This document shows positions 5,544-7,669 of a stretch of 7,669 nt of DNA, one piece after another. Position 1 is the first letter of the stretch; every line of letters begins with the position of its first letter. The stretch comes from TMED161 sp964532515 (lineage in GTDB: Bacteria; Fidelibacterota; Marinisomatia; SCGC-AAA003-L08; D37C17), in the NCBI GenBank assembly GCA_964532515.1, contig CAZHKH010000076.1:1-7669 (forward strand). The letters are read 5' to 3'. The translations under genes and the position numbers were made by a program. The notes under the pieces were generated by a model. It made no database searches and was not told the origin of the DNA. It saw only the letters and a list, made by a program, of their open reading frames with translations.

Positions 5544-5620
5544 GATTATATATTTTTAGATTATATTTTATATGGTAAAAATTTATAATAAATTAAATTT
5601 AATATCTATAACAGAATATC

Positions 5621-7600
5621 ATGAAATCAAAACTGACAAAAAAACAATTATTAGAAATATATAATCATTTATTGCTCCCAAGATTAATTGAGGAGAGGAT
5701 GTTAATTCTTTTACGTCAGGGTAAAATATCAAAGTGGTTTTCTGGGATTGGGCAAGAGGCAATAGGCATTGGTGTGACATCTGCACTGAAGAGTGATGAC
5801 ATGATCTTCCCTATGCATCGAAACCTTGGCGTATTCACATCTAGAAATGTTAAGTTAAAAACATTATTTTGTCAGTTAATGGGGAAAGAGGGTGGCTTCA
5901 CCAAAAGTAGAGACAGATCTTTCCATTTTGGAGCACTTGAATATAATATAGTTGGCATGATTTCTCATTTGGCTGCAATGCTGCCGGTGGCATGTGGGGT
6001 TTCTTACATAAAGAAAATTCAAAAATCAGAAGGGATATCAGTTGCATTTATTGGTGATGGGGCAACTAGTGAGGGAGACTTCCACGAGGCACTTAATCTT
6101 GCAGCCGTATGGAAGCTTCCTGTTATATTTTTAATTGAAAATAATGGTTATGGTCTTTCCACTCCAACATCAGAGCAGTATGCATGTGAAAAACTTTCAG
6201 ATCGTGGCATTGGATATGGAATAAAATCTCACACTATAAATGGAAATGATGTGCTTGAAGTTTATGATACTATTCTGAAAAGTGCGAAACATTGTAGATC
6301 AAATAAAGGGCCAGTATTAATTGAGGCCAATACATTTAGGATACGTGGTCATGAAGAAGCATCTGGAGTGAGCTATGTACCACAGTCATTAATATCTAAG
6401 TGGAAGAAAAAAGATCCTGTCAAATTATTTGAAGATTATTTGCTAAGTAATAATATTTTAACTCCAACATCCATAAAAAAAATTACAGAAAAAATCAAAA
6501 AATCATTTGAGCCTGATATTGAGTTTGCAGTGCATGCAAAATTAGATAAAACAGATGAGGTGCATGAACTGAGTGATGTATATAAAAAAGATAGTCCAAT
6601 AAAATATCCAAAGCCACGTAGTTCAACTGAAAGAAGATTCGTTGATGCTATTTCTGATGCGTTATATGAAAAAATGAAATTTGATAAATCAATTATTATG
6701 ATGGGTCAGGATATTGCTGAATATGGAGGGGTATTTAAAATTACTAAAGGATTTTTAGAAAAATTTGGATCAGATAGAATAAAAAATACACCTATTATTG
6801 AATCCGGAATTATTGGTGCTGCGATGGGGATGTCTCTTGAGGGATATAAGCCAATTGTTGAGATGCAGTTTGCTGATTTTGTATCATGTGGATTTAATCA
6901 AATTGTAAATAACCTTGCAAAAACTCACTACAGATGGGGTCAGGGAATAAATGTTACCATAAGGATGCCTTCGGGTGGAGGAATGGGAGCGGGACCATTC
7001 CATTCCCAAAACAATGAATCATGGTTCACGCAAGTGCCCGGGCTAAAGGTTGTATATCCATCCACCCCCCAGGACGCAAAGGGTTTATTAATTAAATCGA
7101 TTGACGATCCTAATCCAGTTATATTTTTTGAACATAAAGGATTATACAGAAGCATTAAATCAAAGGTAGACAATGGACTGTATTCTATTGATATAGGAAA
7201 GGGCTCAATTGTAAAAGAGGGAAATTCTTTATCGATTATTACATATGGGCTATCTGTTCATTGGGCTATTGAAAGTGTTAAGGCATTACCAAAAAATTAT
7301 GATAATAAAATTGAAATAATTGATTTGAGAACACTTGTCCCTTGGGATAAAGAACTCGTTTTAAATTCAATAAAAAAAACCAATAGAGCAATGATTATAC
7401 ATGAGGCTACACATACATCAGGTTTTGGGGCAGAGATTGCGGCTACATTATCTGAGGATGCATTTGAATATTTAGATGCTCCTATTTATCGCTTAGGATC
7501 ATTAGATACACCCACACCATTTTCTTCAGATATTGAAACTAATATATTTTGGCCCAAAAATCAGATTATTCAAAAAATTAAAGATACCATTAATTATTAA
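5621..7600 (+). CDS. Fused E1 alpha-beta of a 2-oxoacid (probably branched-chain) dehydrogenase
   Basis: A single-chain thiamine-diphosphate E1 that decarboxylates a 2-oxoacid and passes the acyl group to the lipoyl E2 of the complex in the cytoplasm. Residues 1-325 are the alpha part: GQEAIGIG at 44-51, the ThDP motif GDGATSEGDFHEA (145-157) to ENN (173-175), and RIRGHEEASGVSYVP at 240-254 holding the active-site His244. A linker near 320-335 leads to the beta part: GQDIAEYGGVFKIT (362-375), PIIESGI (391-397) with the ThDP-activating Glu394, EMQFADF (414-420), GPFHSQ (458-463) with His461, and HEATHTSGFGAE (594-605). The 659-aa length fits the fused E1 proteins of Bacteroidota. Substrate is inferred as branched-chain 2-oxoacids; pyruvate or acetoin-type E1 are alternatives. 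No E2 or E3 gene is in the window. The start has no SD. The stop overlaps the next ATG by 1 nt. Confidence 0.93.
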   Translation: MKSKLTKKQLLEIYNHLLLPRLIEERMLILLRQGKISKWFSGIGQEAIGIGVTSALKSDDMIFPMHRNLGVFTSRNVKLKTLFCQLMGKEGGFTKSRDRSFHFGALEYNIVGMISHLAAMLPVACGVSYIKKIQKSEGISVAFIGDGATSEGDFHEALNLAAVWKLPVIFLIENNGYGLSTPTSEQYACEKLSDRGIGYGIKSHTINGNDVLEVYDTILKSAKHCRSNKGPVLIEANTFRIRGHEEASGVSYVPQSLISKWKKKDPVKLFEDYLLSNNILTPTSIKKITEKIKKSFEPDIEFAVHAKLDKTDEVHELSDVYKKDSPIKYPKPRSSTERRFVDAISDALYEKMKFDKSIIMMGQDIAEYGGVFKITKGFLEKFGSDRIKNTPIIESGIIGAAMGMSLEGYKPIVEMQFADFVSCGFNQIVNNLAKTHYRWGQGINVTIRMPSGGGMGAGPFHSQNNESWFTQVPGLKVVYPSTPQDAKGLLIKSIDDPNPVIFFEHKGLYRSIKSKVDNGLYSIDIGKGSIVKEGNSLSIITYGLSVHWAIESVKALPKNYDNKIEIIDLRTLVPWDKELVLNSIKKTNRAMIIHEATHTSGFGAEIAATLSEDAFEYLDAPIYRLGSLDTPTPFSSDIETNIFWPKNQIIQKIKDTINY

Positions 7601-7669
7601 TGCAATCTAAAAACTTTGATATAGAACTATTAAACATAAATCACGTTCAACTTCGTGTAGACTATTATT
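7600..7669 (+). CDS. 5' end of an unidentified gene, coupled to the E1 gene
   Basis: An open frame begins with the ATG that shares one base with the E1 stop (TAATG at 7598-7602) and stays open to the window end, giving 23 residues: MQSKNFDIELLNINHVQLRV and then DYY. The 1-nt overlap and lack of other signals argue for a real coupled gene. INHVQLRV resembles the first strand of vicinal-oxygen-chelate (glyoxalase/dioxygenase-like) proteins, where the His is a metal ligand, but 23 residues are too few to assign a family. Confidence 0.5.
   Translation, partial: MQSKNFDIELLNINHVQLRVDYY

Noticed and set aside
5584..5589. TATAAT on the plus strand before the fused E1 gene
   Set aside because: The only TTGATT upstream is 36 nt away, so the pair cannot form a normal promoter.
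6940..7173. Minus-strand ORF of 77 codons
   Set aside because: It is antisense to the conserved beta part of the fused E1.

Overview
The window is AT-rich DNA, densely packed with genes, that looks like a chromosome segment of an uncultured, probably marine, bacterium of the Bacteroidota/FCB type. That placement is an inference. It rests on three observations: the gene families (a single-chain E1 alpha-beta 2-oxoacid dehydrogenase, a GT2 glycosyltransferase with N- and C-terminal membrane segments ending in a WKGR-like tail, and an exonuclease III ending of the TWWSY...GWRIDY type); the absence of Shine-Dalgarno (SD) sequences on most genes; and one good match to the Bacteroidota promoter TTTG-N21-TAnnTTTG.

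Region 1 (1-4003, plus strand) reads as one tight operon. It holds the 3' end of exonuclease III, a SpoU/TrmH-family RNA 2'-O-methyltransferase (4-nt ATGA overlap), a PLP-dependent cystathionine beta-synthase/cysteine synthase-type enzyme, a membrane GT2 glycosyltransferase, and a second membrane protein that aligns along the glycosyltransferase but has lost most catalytic residues. The operon ends at a strong bidirectional intrinsic terminator (4020-4052).

Region 2 (4075-5531, minus strand) is an island of three membrane-protein genes read in the opposite direction. A seven-helix Bax inhibitor-1/YccA-family protein comes first, followed by two very small two-helix proteins (69 and 73 aa). 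The two small proteins align without gaps and are clearly an old tandem duplication. All three genes have strong SD sites, unlike every plus-strand gene with a visible start. The 207-nt gap before the small pair holds a candidate Bacteroidota-type promoter, two dyads upstream of it and a 9-bp hairpin in the leader. A terminator-like hairpin lies between the two small genes. This is the least explained and most interesting part of the window.

Region 3 (5621-7669, plus strand) carries a 659-aa fused E1 (alpha plus beta) of a 2-oxoacid dehydrogenase complex, most likely branched-chain, followed by the first 23 codons of another gene coupled by a TAATG junction. No RNA genes, CRISPR arrays, insertion sequences or phage genes were seen.
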